A DNA stretch of 57,383 bases, taken from positions 1 through 57,383 of IMG/VR virus record IMGVR_UViG_3300032299_000921. One strand, written 5' to 3'. The position numbers and the translations under genes were made by a program. The stretch comes from a virus. Under the pieces are notes generated by a model. That model had not been told where the DNA came from and made no database searches. It worked only from the letters and a program-made list of their open reading frames with translations. Shown one piece after another: positions 50,178 through 56,844 of this stretch (positions are counted from its first letter, which is position 1; every line of letters begins with the position of its first letter).

Positions 50178-52346
50178 TTATATTTGTTGACCTAATTGCT
50201 GCTGCTGTTGTTGTTGCTGTTGCTGTTGTTGCTGTTCTAATTGACGATCTTGACGGAAATTAGCATTCTCTTCACGCATTGCTGCTTGTTCTGCTTGAGC
50301 TGCCATTTGTTGTTGCTGTTGCATCATTGCCATCATTTGTTGTTGCTGTCTAACTTTTTCAGCCTCACGCATCTTTCTTCCGATGCTGTATTGCAACTCG
50401 TTCAAAGCCTCAGTATATGTTTTAGATTGCTCTACTTTAATATAATCAATAAAGTCAATCATTTGATTTTGCATTGCTGCTTGGGCTTGCATTAACAAAC
50501 GTTCACGAGCTTGCTCATCAATAAAGTCTTTAATCTTAATGTATACTCCTAGTTCTTCAAAACCAAAGTCTTTTGTTAATTTGACATAGTTCATTCCGTG
50601 AGTCCCAACCACACCCATAGTTGTCTCTTCATCAGAATCGATAAGACTTAACTTAAACTGATTAAGAGCGTGTGCTAATTGTTTCTCAATGAAACGAATA
50701 AATCCTTGATACAAATAAGCAGTTCCCAAGTTGGATTGTGCAATAGTACCAGCTTGTGTTTTAGCACCTACGTAACCACCTTGTTGACCAAGAGCAATCT
50801 TTGGAATATTTACAATCTCTTCCATCAAACGCTCTTCTTCTCTTCTTAGTGCAACAAGTTGCTGCACATTTGCATCGAGTGTCATATCAACTACTTCAAC
50901 CAAACGAGCATCTTGCCCGGCAACAAAATCTTCTCCGGTAGCAGAGCCATCTGTGATGTGGATACCCATTCTTTCAAAATCGCTGATAACATCTTGTGCT
51001 GTTGAACTACCGAGTTTTTGTCGGTTAATCAAGAATACTTTTCCTTTTGCACGAGTCATCATCTTAGTAATTTCGTTTGTAATGAAATCAATACGATCTT
51101 GATGCTGATGCAAACGAGAAACAACGGAGCGATTTTCACCCAATACCATGTTAGGCATAAATACCTTGATTGGCATTTCTACATCTCCAGGATTATCGAG
51201 TTTACGAACTATGTTGTTTTCTTCTCCGTAATCTACTACATAACGATTACCGATTAGAATTGCTTTATTGACAGTCTTTGTCCAAAAAGAACCTTTTTTA
51301 TTCTTACGCATTTTAGCGTAATGCACGTTACCAAATTTATCTTGATTCTTTTCATACTTCAAATCTTTCATACCTACCCAATAGCCAGTTACTACTGCAA
51401 TCATTGGAACAGAATTGTAAGTAAAAGCCCAAGTAGTTGCATATGGGTGAGTAGTCAAGTCTAACAACTGATACAAGTTGTTACTATTAATTTTTTTGAT
51501 TTCCTCAATTTCTTCAGTAGTCAAGAAATCTTTATATCGTTCGATGATGTCAGTAGTTGGCATATAGTCAACAACACCAACGAATCGGGACTCAGATAAG
51601 AAATCGTCATCTTTACTCCTATCAACAATTAAGTTATGAGGAAGAATAACATCAAAATATTGCTTTCCGTTTTCTATACGATTGTGAATACCAACATAAC
51701 CTCCAAGTAAGGTATAAAGAAACGCTTGTTTGTATTTATCTTGAAAACTATTTCTATTTAAAATGTCTTCTACAATTCGAGTAGCAATTATATCTCCTTG
51801 TTCTTTGTAATCGTATTCCATAAAACGATACAAGTCCTCTGGAGTTTCAATTTGTTGAGGTACATCAGAAAGAGGTTCAAATTGCATTCCTGTCAATTCA
51901 GCAACCTCTTCAAAAAATTCTCTGAATTGTAAACGAACTAATGCAAGTTCCAAAAGTTGTTGTTTTCTTTCAACTGCTGGTTTTGAAATAATTTTTGTAG
52001 TAGGCTCAAGATTCTCCAGTATGTTAATAGCATTACCAACCATGTAATCAATCAATGATGTGATTTTTTGACCATTGATCCATACACTAGGTAAATCACA
52101 ATTGTTCTGATCTTGAGTAGTGTAGTAATAATCTTTGTTGTATTGTCTCCCTAGATAGTAACTAAACATTCTTACTATTTCGTCAACTGGATTTTCTATA
52201 TCCTCCACTCTTTTGATTCTATTGGTCCTGTCATTTCTTTTATTGAAATGGGACATAATGAATTGGACGTTTTCTTTGAACCAATCCTTATTTTTCTCCT
52301 CATTGGATAAAAATTGATTAGGTTGGTTTCTAATTGTATATGCCAT
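50178..52346 (-). CDS. Portal protein
   Basis: The 722-aa protein is the first gene of the virion module. It has an N-terminal helical/acidic clip-type region, segments such as GQKITSLIDYMVGNAINI (near 90) and IVDRSKDDDFLSESRFVG (near 237), and a long helical crown ending in a Met/Gln-rich tail with about 13 consecutive Gln. Size and position fit podovirus portals, through which DNA enters and leaves. TAAATTTG lies 6 nt before the ATG, just after an intrinsic terminator, so it has its own promoter. Confidence 0.85.
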   Translation of the reverse strand: MAYTIRNQPNQFLSNEEKNKDWFKENVQFIMSHFNKRNDRTNRIKRVEDIENPVDEIVRMFSYYLGRQYNKDYYYTTQDQNNCDLPSVWINGQKITSLIDYMVGNAINILENLEPTTKIISKPAVERKQQLLELALVRLQFREFFEEVAELTGMQFEPLSDVPQQIETPEDLYRFMEYDYKEQGDIIATRIVEDILNRNSFQDKYKQAFLYTLLGGYVGIHNRIENGKQYFDVILPHNLIVDRSKDDDFLSESRFVGVVDYMPTTDIIERYKDFLTTEEIEEIKKINSNNLYQLLDLTTHPYATTWAFTYNSVPMIAVVTGYWVGMKDLKYEKNQDKFGNVHYAKMRKNKKGSFWTKTVNKAILIGNRYVVDYGEENNIVRKLDNPGDVEMPIKVFMPNMVLGENRSVVSRLHQHQDRIDFITNEITKMMTRAKGKVFLINRQKLGSSTAQDVISDFERMGIHITDGSATGEDFVAGQDARLVEVVDMTLDANVQQLVALRREEERLMEEIVNIPKIALGQQGGYVGAKTQAGTIAQSNLGTAYLYQGFIRFIEKQLAHALNQFKLSLIDSDEETTMGVVGTHGMNYVKLTKDFGFEELGVYIKIKDFIDEQARERLLMQAQAAMQNQMIDFIDYIKVEQSKTYTEALNELQYSIGRKMREAEKVRQQQQMMAMMQQQQQMAAQAEQAAMREENANFRQDRQLEQQQQQQQQQQQQQLGQQI
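50190..50240. repeat. CAG/CAA trinucleotide repeat in portal
   Basis: A run of CAG and CAA codons encodes about 13 consecutive Gln near the portal C-terminus. Mixed codons limit slippage, but the run is the longest single-residue tract noticed in the window. Confidence 0.8.
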
Positions 52347-52352
52347 TGATTA

Positions 52353-52360
52353 CAAATTTA
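52353..52360 (-). promoter_or_regulatory. -7 element TAAATTTG of portal
   Basis: TAAATTTG on the minus strand ends 6 nt before the portal ATG. It fits the Bacteroidetes TAnnTTTG consensus and immediately follows the terminator. A clear -33 TTG at the right spacing is not seen in the T-rich stretch upstream. Confidence 0.5.
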
Positions 52361-52381
52361 TGCAAAAAGAATAAAAAAAAG

Positions 52382-52418
52382 AAATGCCCTTTTTTTAAAG
52401 AGCATAGTTAGGGCATTT
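52382..52418 (-). terminator. Intrinsic terminator between the candidate ncRNA and portal
   Basis: AAATGCCCT pairs with AGGGCATTT in a perfect 9-bp stem with a 19-nt loop. In the leftward direction it is followed by CTTTTTTTTATTC. It ends about 35 nt before the portal ATG, so leftward transcripts from 52.6 kb should stop before portal. Confidence 0.75.
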
Positions 52419-52491
52419 AGATAATTACTCTTAGTACTAGTTACTCCGAGAACAACAATGCATCTGCTTACGGAACCAGAAATAAACCATA

Positions 52492-52509
52492 CCCCCCTTT
52501 CCCCCCTTT
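52492..52509. repeat. Tandem C6T3 repeat (G-rich on minus strand)
   Basis: CCCCCCTTT occurs twice in direct succession and is followed by CC. On the minus strand this reads as two AAAGGGGGG units, a run of G-tracts unusual in this AT-rich genome that could form a G-quadruplex in RNA or DNA. A further GGGGG lies at about 52605-52609. Confidence 0.8.
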
Positions 52510-52634
52510 CCAAAAAAGCCATTTTGACTTTTAAGAAAATTGGTTAAGGTCGGGCTGGTTGATTCCGCAAGTCTCACCTGCTTTACTCACCAGACGGTTT
52601 CTAACATACCCCCATTACAAAGTCCACCGTATTG

Positions 52635-52666
52635 CAAATATAATATCAAAAAAAATTATTCTGCAA
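52635..52666 (-). promoter_or_regulatory. Promoter for the candidate ncRNA
   Basis: On the minus strand TTG (52664-52666) and TATATTTG (52635-52642) are separated by 21 nt, within the spacing of Bacteroidetes promoters. The -33 part lies in the last codons of the region just after RusA's stop. Confidence 0.6.
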
Positions 52667-53048
52667 GTAAATAATGCGAAGGAATCAAAGTTTTTATGTG
52701 AAACTCAATAAACTCAGCACCTTTCTCGACTAAATTTTTTTCTACAATGAGTCTGTAAATGTACTTATCGTTGAACTTGTATTTCTTTTGAAGTACGTCA
52801 ACGAATGGTTTTACCACATTGTCTATGTCTGATTGCATATTGCTGAGACCCACAATTAAAGTGAGTTCTATTGGTTTCTTATCCCAATTGATTTCTGTTG
52901 GAGGAAGAGTGTACAATAATTCTAATTCGTAAGCTTGATATTTTTTACTTTTGAATCTTTTACCTTGCCAAGCTTCATTTACAGATAAAGGTTTAATATT
53001 AACCTTATTGGAAAAGAGAACGATATTCTTTCCAGATTTGTTCGCCAT
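52656..53048 (-). CDS. RusA-family Holliday junction resolvase
   Basis: The 130-aa protein has the RusA pattern: an N-terminal SVNEAWQGKRF (22-32) and the metal-binding core DIDNVVKPFVDVL with Asp74, Asp76, Lys80 and Asp84, plus a later Asp94. It would cut branched DNA during recombination or before packaging. It overlaps the upstream regulator gene by 44 nt. It is the last gene before the non-coding interval leading to portal. Confidence 0.85.
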   Translation of the reverse strand: MANKSGKNIVLFSNKVNIKPLSVNEAWQGKRFKSKKYQAYELELLYTLPPTEINWDKKPIELTLIVGLSNMQSDIDNVVKPFVDVLQKKYKFNDKYIYRLIVEKNLVEKGAEFIEFHIKTLIPSHYLLAE

Positions 53049-53406
53049 AGAGTTCTATATCATCAAATAATAACAAATTGACTGGTACTCCATAGTACTC
53101 AGACACAAGAATCGCATCTTTTATAGAAAAGTATTCTGAATTGCTTTTTATAAAAGCATCGTAAGAATTAGATGGAGTTACACCCATAAATTCTTTTATG
53201 TTTCCGGAACTTGGAAAAGACTTGAACTTTATAGAAAGGAAAACAATATTTTTCATAAATCTTTGTGAGATAGTCTGAAATGTTTTTTCAGACTTCTCTT
53301 GAAAATATTCTCCTCGAACTTTTCTTATTTGTTCAAGTTCTACAACCTTGTGTAAACCTTTTTTCTTAATCTCGATTATTTTTTTATCGAGTTGATCTAA
53401 AGTCAT
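53005..53406 (-). CDS. Putative helix-turn-helix regulator
   Basis: The 133-aa protein has a basic helical N-terminal half and a C-terminal part (SYDAFIKSNSEYFSIKDAIL then SEYYGVPVNLLLFDDIE, about 78-120) resembling the second half of XRE/Cro-type helix-turn-helix domains. It is coupled to the first gene of the leftward arm by an ATGA-type overlap. Control of the early-late switch at the adjacent divergent region is plausible but inferred. Confidence 0.5.
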   Translation of the reverse strand: MTLDQLDKKIIEIKKKGLHKVVELEQIRKVRGEYFQEKSEKTFQTISQRFMKNIVFLSIKFKSFPSSGNIKEFMGVTPSNSYDAFIKSNSEYFSIKDAILVSEYYGVPVNLLLFDDIELYGEQIWKEYRSLFQ

Positions 53407-53648
53407 TCGGTTTTAATTTTCAATTCAAATTCTTCTAGGTATCTTTTGTTTTCCTCAATACATTTAACAACCTCTTTCATAACAATAATTAGTTTTTGTT
53501 GATCTACTAAACTTTTGCCATTTAAGATATTGTAAACATCGTGTTTTTCAACTCCTAGTTTTTCTGTACGCTCAACAATACGAGCCATATCCCCTCTCTT
53601 GAGTTGGCTTTTCATCTCAAGAACTTTTGCTTTTAATTGATTATTCAT
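53403..53648 (-). CDS. Small putative DNA-binding regulator
   Basis: Taking the ATG at 53648 (81 aa), residues about 18-50 (RGDMARIVERTEKLGVEKHD, then VYNILNGKS) match the helix-turn-helix of small Bacteroidetes/phage regulators, followed by a helical tail. It is the first leftward gene and faces the SSB operon across a 77-nt divergent region, the usual place for a switch regulator. An ATG at 53660 would add four residues. Confidence 0.6.
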   Translation of the reverse strand: MNNQLKAKVLEMKSQLKRGDMARIVERTEKLGVEKHDVYNILNGKSLVDQQKLIIVMKEVVKCIEENKRYLEEFELKIKTE

Positions 53649-53675
53649 AATTCGATACAATTTTACAAAAAATTC

Positions 53676-53705
53676 TTGAAATTACAAAATATTCTATTAT
53701 CTTCG
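53676..53705 (+). promoter_or_regulatory. Early rightward promoter
   Basis: TTG at 53676-53678 and TATCTTCG at 53698-53705 are separated by 19 nt, matching the Bacteroidetes TTG-N19-TAnnTTTG promoter with one mismatch. The ATG of the SSB-like gene follows 20 nt later. It lies in the only divergent region of the window. Confidence 0.65.
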
Positions 53706-53725
53706 CAGTACTCAATAGAAAAATT

Positions 53726-54343
53726 ATGGGATTAAACAAAGGATTAGGTACTCGTGAGTATCTTACAATTAGAGAAGGCAAAATTGCCAAGTATTTAGGT
53801 GACAAGAAGTATGAACTTTACGACTCAGTAGAAGGTTACATCGTAGGAATGAGTACTCGTGACACTCAGTATGGACCAGTGTTATGTATTGATTTGAAAG
53901 ACGATGTAGTTTACCAACTACAAATTAGAATCAAAGGAGAAGATCAGCCTGGTCAGTTGGCCAAGCAAACATCTTACTTCATTGCATTTGCACATTGTTC
54001 TCCAAACATCGATCCATCAAAGAAAGTGGAATTCGTTCCGTCTTTGAAAGAAATTGATGGTAAGAAGCGTTCTGCTTTATTTATCAATCAAGGTGGTGAA
54101 ACTTTGAAGTGGGCTTTCAAAAAAGGTGAAGGTATGCCTGAGCCCGAAGAAGTATTTAACAAAAAGGGTGAACTAGTTTCAATTGATTGGAGCGAAGTTG
54201 AAGCATTCCGTATGGATAAAGTAAACGAGTTCCACGCTAGAATTAAAGAAGTTGCTCACGTTAACAATTTGATTGCTGAACCAGACGTGCTTGAAGAAAA
54301 ACAAGCAGAGGTTGAACAAGAAGATGATGATTTACCATTCTAA
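53726..54343 (+). CDS. Putative single-stranded DNA-binding protein
   Basis: The 205-aa protein ends in the acidic tail QEDDDLPF, like the C-terminal tip by which SSBs recruit partners. The N-terminal ~110 residues are strand-rich (YGPVLCIDLKDDVVYQLQIR) and compatible with an OB-fold. It heads the early operon, followed by a recombination exonuclease, which fits. It is longer than E. coli SSB and not clearly homologous to it, so this is a phage-type SSB by analogy. Confidence 0.72.
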   Translation: MGLNKGLGTREYLTIREGKIAKYLGDKKYELYDSVEGYIVGMSTRDTQYGPVLCIDLKDDVVYQLQIRIKGEDQPGQLAKQTSYFIAFAHCSPNIDPSKKVEFVPSLKEIDGKKRSALFINQGGETLKWAFKKGEGMPEPEEVFNKKGELVSIDWSEVEAFRMDKVNEFHARIKEVAHVNNLIAEPDVLEEKQAEVEQEDDDLPF

Positions 54344-54609
54344 TGCCAAGAGGAGTAAGTAATTCAAACTTGGCTGCAAAAATCGGTAAGAAAGTTGAAC
54401 CTGTCCATATGAAACACTATGGGCAGGAACAACTGTCTATTATCAGGCAGTCAAGCCTCAAAGCTGCGGTGCAGTTTGTAGAGTCAATTATACCACGTTT
54501 AGATGGTAATTTCACAGTAGAAGAGTTTAAGAATTTCACATTAGAAACCGCTGAAACTTTTGAAAAGTGGGTAACAAGAGATGAAACTAGAGATAATTCA
54601 AATCAGTAA
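54343..54609 (+). CDS. Hypothetical early protein
   Basis: An 88-aa helical protein not recognised by motif, overlapping the SSB-like gene by one base (TAATG) and the exonuclease gene by 29 nt. It has a basic start and a middle with HYGQEQLSIIRQSSLKAAVQ. Co-transcription with SSB and exonuclease suggests an accessory role in replication or recombination. Confidence 0.65.
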   Translation: MPRGVSNSNLAAKIGKKVEPVHMKHYGQEQLSIIRQSSLKAAVQFVESIIPRLDGNFTVEEFKNFTLETAETFEKWVTRDETRDNSNQ

Positions 54610-55561
54610 GGAAAAGCAATACCAAGAGTGGTTAAACTTTAGAGATAACGGTTTGGGTGCTTCTGAGATTGGAACACTTATGGGTGTGAACTCTTGGAAA
54701 TCTCCGGCTGAGTTATACTACCAAAAGATTGGTATCATTCCACAGAAGCAAGTTGAGAATATGCCTATGTTTATGGGTACTATTCTTGAGCAGACGGTGG
54801 CCGATATCTTTGAGTATTGGGAGACCGATGAGCCCACAATGATTAAAAACTTTCGTGAGGATAAAAAAGTTCGTCATTTGTATGAGCCTAGTGGTTACAT
54901 TGTCAACCCAAGTTTCCCTCAGTTATTCTTTTCTCCAGACCGATTGGTTATCAGCAAAGACATTCGTGTTCGTAATAGCACAATCAATCTAGAGAACGTA
55001 GATGCAATTGCTGAGATTAAAACTATCAGCGGTTGGAGTAGTAAGCAATGGGATGGCGGTATTCCTCCGTCTTATTACTTGCAGCTTCAAACTTATATGA
55101 TGGGCCTCGGAGTTGAAAAGGGTTACCTGGTTGTCCTAGAGGACGGAAGAAACTTCAAGGTTCACGAGTTCGATGCGGATGAGGAGATTATGAGTTCTAT
55201 TATCAACATCACCGAGGACTTTTGGGAAAGAGTTAAGTTAGGTCGTGAGGCCGTTGCCAATGGTACAGACTACGATCAGTTTGCTCCACCGCCAGATGGG
55301 ACAGAAGCATATTCTGAATATTTGTCTGAGCGTTTTGCCAATCCCGAAGATAAGACTATCGCAAGTAGTCCAGAGATTGATCATCACATCACTCGTTATT
55401 TAGAACTCAACTCTGAAATCGCAGCAATGGAAGATGGTAAGAGAGAGCACGCCAATATGATTAAAACTCATATGGGTAATTACTCGATGATAAATAGTGA
55501 AGTGGCTAAGGTAACTTGGAGACCCAATAAGAATGGTTCGAGAGTTTTCAGAATAAATTAA
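54581..55561 (+). CDS. YqaJ-like viral recombinase/exonuclease
   Basis: The 326-aa protein shows the YqaJ/lambda-exonuclease-type nuclease pattern: FRDNGLGASEIGTLMG near the N-terminus, GTILEQTVAD near 64 (Glu), the metal-site SPDRLVI near 126 and AEIKT near 152, and YYLQLQTYMMGL near 172. It would degrade one strand of a DNA end for recombination with the SSB-type protein. No separate annealing protein was recognised. The start lies 29 nt inside the preceding gene. Confidence 0.85.
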   Translation: MKLEIIQISKEKQYQEWLNFRDNGLGASEIGTLMGVNSWKSPAELYYQKIGIIPQKQVENMPMFMGTILEQTVADIFEYWETDEPTMIKNFREDKKVRHLYEPSGYIVNPSFPQLFFSPDRLVISKDIRVRNSTINLENVDAIAEIKTISGWSSKQWDGGIPPSYYLQLQTYMMGLGVEKGYLVVLEDGRNFKVHEFDADEEIMSSIINITEDFWERVKLGREAVANGTDYDQFAPPPDGTEAYSEYLSERFANPEDKTIASSPEIDHHITRYLELNSEIAAMEDGKREHANMIKTHMGNYSMINSEVAKVTWRPNKNGSRVFRIN

Positions 55562-55851
55562 TGAAAGGAGATATCCAATGGTACAAAGATATGTGGTCAA
55601 CACGGCAGAATCACCAATGCGAGGAGTGTGGGTTGCGACTACTACACTTCAGTCCGATGTTTGTATCGCATATCATTACCAAAGGAGCGTATCCGAGTTT
55701 GAGGAGACATCCCGAAAATTGGATGCTATATTGTATGCAATGTCATCAGAAATGGGAATTTGGGAAGAGGAAGGAGATGAAGACATATTCGAGAGCAATG
55801 GAGATTGCTGAAAAATTAAAAAGAGAGTATCATGAGTCAAAAAATAGATAA
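55561..55851 (+). CDS. HNH-type nuclease
   Basis: The 96-aa protein has the HNH/zinc-finger arrangement: Cys20-x2-Cys23, SHII with His37, Asn53, and Cys58-x2-Cys61-His62, plus a basic helical tail. Compact HNH proteins of this kind occur in phage recombination or homing roles. It follows the exonuclease directly (TAATG), so a DNA repair or recombination function is more likely than a mobile element. No intron is seen. Confidence 0.75.
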   Translation: MKGDIQWYKDMWSTRQNHQCEECGLRLLHFSPMFVSHIITKGAYPSLRRHPENWMLYCMQCHQKWEFGKRKEMKTYSRAMEIAEKLKREYHESKNR

Positions 55852-56152
55852 AAAACAATATCTCCGGTATATGAAGACTTTCGTATGGGCTAGTAAAAAG
55901 ACTATGGACGAATTGCTTCAGATAAGCAGAAAGGGAGTAATGCAAAACTATCCTGTGGATGCAACTACTGTAGAGGATGCTATTAATTTTGTTGAGACTG
56001 GGGACGGCCTCAGAACAACCAATATCTCTATGACTGACGTATGCGCCATAATGGAGGTAATGAATCACAAAGAAAATGAAGGAGTGCAAAACGTGCAAGA
56101 AGATAACGGACAAGTACTACAAGCACAAGTGGAACAAGGACGGCCTCAGTAA
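55832..56152 (+). CDS. Hypothetical early protein
   Basis: A 106-aa frame overlapping the HNH gene by 20 nt and the zinc-knuckle gene by 77 nt. The first ~75 residues look like a helical domain; the last 25 are Gln/Glu/Val-rich and low in complexity, and coincide with the overlap. It is not recognised. The long overlap leaves some doubt about the C-terminal part. Confidence 0.52.
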   Translation: MSQKIDKKQYLRYMKTFVWASKKTMDELLQISRKGVMQNYPVDATTVEDAINFVETGDGLRTTNISMTDVCAIMEVMNHKENEGVQNVQEDNGQVLQAQVEQGRPQ

Positions 56153-56288
56153 AAAGTGTATAGAGTGTACTCTAAAGGAACAGAAGAAATATTACTTGGA
56201 ATTCAAGTGCACTCCAGAAGCTAGAGCAAGACAAAAAAAACAAAATGACAAATACAGACAACTTAAACAAACTACGCAAAAGGCTTAA
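56076..56288 (+). CDS. Small zinc-knuckle protein, paralogous in layout to 4079-4300
   Basis: The 70-aa protein has CxxC pairs at Cys4/Cys7 and Cys28/Cys31 and a basic Lys/Gln-rich tail, the same design as the protein encoded at 4079-4300. No nuclease residues are present. It may bind nucleic acid or act as an adaptor. It starts within the previous gene and its own 3' end overlaps the next gene by 44 nt. Confidence 0.6.
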   Translation: MKECKTCKKITDKYYKHKWNKDGLSKKCIECTLKEQKKYYLEFKCTPEARARQKKQNDKYRQLKQTTQKA

Positions 56289-56475
56289 GAAGATAGGGAT
56301 TGAAATTGAACTAACAGCCAATTTACCTTGGATATACTTGTATAGTGTAAATGGCAAATGGGTTGAAAAGGAGGATTGGACAGCTAATCACGGATTTACT
56401 ATAGCTTATTACAATTGGAGTGTAGAGTTGACTGATCTGTCAGAAATCTTTAGAATTATCAGAAAATACAAATAA
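56245..56475 (+). CDS. Conserved small phage protein
   Basis: The 76-aa protein has the pattern KKIGIEIELTANLPWIYLYS, VNGKWVEKEDW and NHGFTIAYYNW, which I recognise as a small conserved protein of Bacteroidetes phages without known function. It is beta-rich, with a basic end (FRIIRKYK). The consistent family pattern makes the frame believable despite the upstream overlap. Confidence 0.72.
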   Translation: MTNTDNLNKLRKRLKKIGIEIELTANLPWIYLYSVNGKWVEKEDWTANHGFTIAYYNWSVELTDLSEIFRIIRKYK

Positions 56476-56488
56476 TATATACACTAAT

Positions 56489-56779
56489 ATGTCAGAATTT
56501 AAACTACTTGGGCCTCGGATTCTTTTGTCCCTACCCCAAATTAACAAGCCAACTCTCCAATTAACAGATGAGTTAGAAAGACAATGGATGGAAAAGGAAA
56601 TGCAGAAGTTTAATAAACTAGAAGTATTCGCCATTGGTACAGAAGTAACCGGAGTTGAAGTAGGGGACAGCGTAACTGTCAACCCATTATTCATCCGCAA
56701 TGCAGAGAGAGTAAGCATAGAAGGCGAAGAGAAAGTTGTAATTCGCTATCCCGATATCACCATCGTTTGGAAAAAATAA
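56489..56779 (+). CDS. GroES (Cpn10)-like co-chaperonin candidate
   Basis: The 96-aa protein has co-chaperonin length and pattern: LLGPRILLSLP near the start (compare PLGDRVLV-type openings), VFAIGTEVTGVEVGDSVTVN in the centre (compare VVAVG...VKVGD in GroES), and a strand-forming end with EEKVVIRYPDI. A mobile-loop-like stretch lies around residues 17-35. Phage co-chaperonins such as T4 gp31 adapt host GroEL for capsid folding. Similarity is by pattern only. Confidence 0.6.
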   Translation: MSEFKLLGPRILLSLPQINKPTLQLTDELERQWMEKEMQKFNKLEVFAIGTEVTGVEVGDSVTVNPLFIRNAERVSIEGEEKVVIRYPDITIVWKK

Positions 56780-56812
56780 TTTTATTTTATTTCTAATTGT
56801 AAATTGTTTTAC

Positions 56813-56820
56813 TATATTTG
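56813..56820 (+). promoter_or_regulatory. -7 element TATATTTG
   Basis: TATATTTG lies 24 nt before the ATG at 56845. TTG trinucleotides occur upstream in an AT-rich stretch, but none at the ideal 19-nt spacing. This is one of few rightward intergenic gaps, so a local promoter is reasonable. Confidence 0.5.
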
Positions 56821-56844
56821 TCAGACATTTTAACCAATTAAACA

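Larger units (their letters stand above)
52375..52630 (-). ncRNA. Candidate small non-coding RNA upstream of portal
   Basis: A leftward promoter (TTG, 21-nt spacer, TATATTTG) at 52635-52666 would start a transcript near 52628, and an intrinsic terminator (hairpin 52382-52418 plus U-tract) would end it near 52375, giving about 250 nt. No typical gene lies between. The stretch has GC-rich islands unlike the surroundings: CTGGT...ACCAG complementarity around 52559-52605 and a G-rich tandem repeat at 52492-52509. Portal has its own promoter after the terminator, so this is more than a leader. RNA expression is inferred; a packaging or cis-acting region is the main alternative. Confidence 0.5.
355..56516. 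repeat. Dispersed motif GAGNCCC, at least 36 copies
   Basis: Exact copies read as GAGNCCC on the plus strand start at 355, 1325, 2207, 4488, 5509, 8888, 10080, 12653, 14567, 16711, 16915, 20414, 21271, 26634, 29159, 33026, 35016, 39274, 40267, 40772, 43292, 44276, 45302, 46079, 50600, 52845 and 55519. Reverse copies (GGGNCTC) start at 2486, 4812, 13051, 16439, 38619, 45497, 51597, 55102 and 56510. The base before is T in 23 and C in 7 of 36; the base after is A in 21. N is A in 19, and T, G or C in the rest. Counted by eye, so a few may be missed. Confidence 0.8.

Noticed and set aside
52358-52522. A 54-codon minus-strand ORF (MAFLERGERGVWF...) through the non-coding interval before portal
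   Set aside because: Codon use is unlike the other genes, it reads through the terminator hairpin and its U-tract (giving a Phe/Leu-rich end), and no start-proximal promoter fits. A chance frame is more likely, though not excluded.
52550-52580. GGTTGATTCC resembling a tRNA T-loop on the plus strand
   Set aside because: The flanking bases do not form a 5-bp T stem and no acceptor or D arm can be drawn around it.
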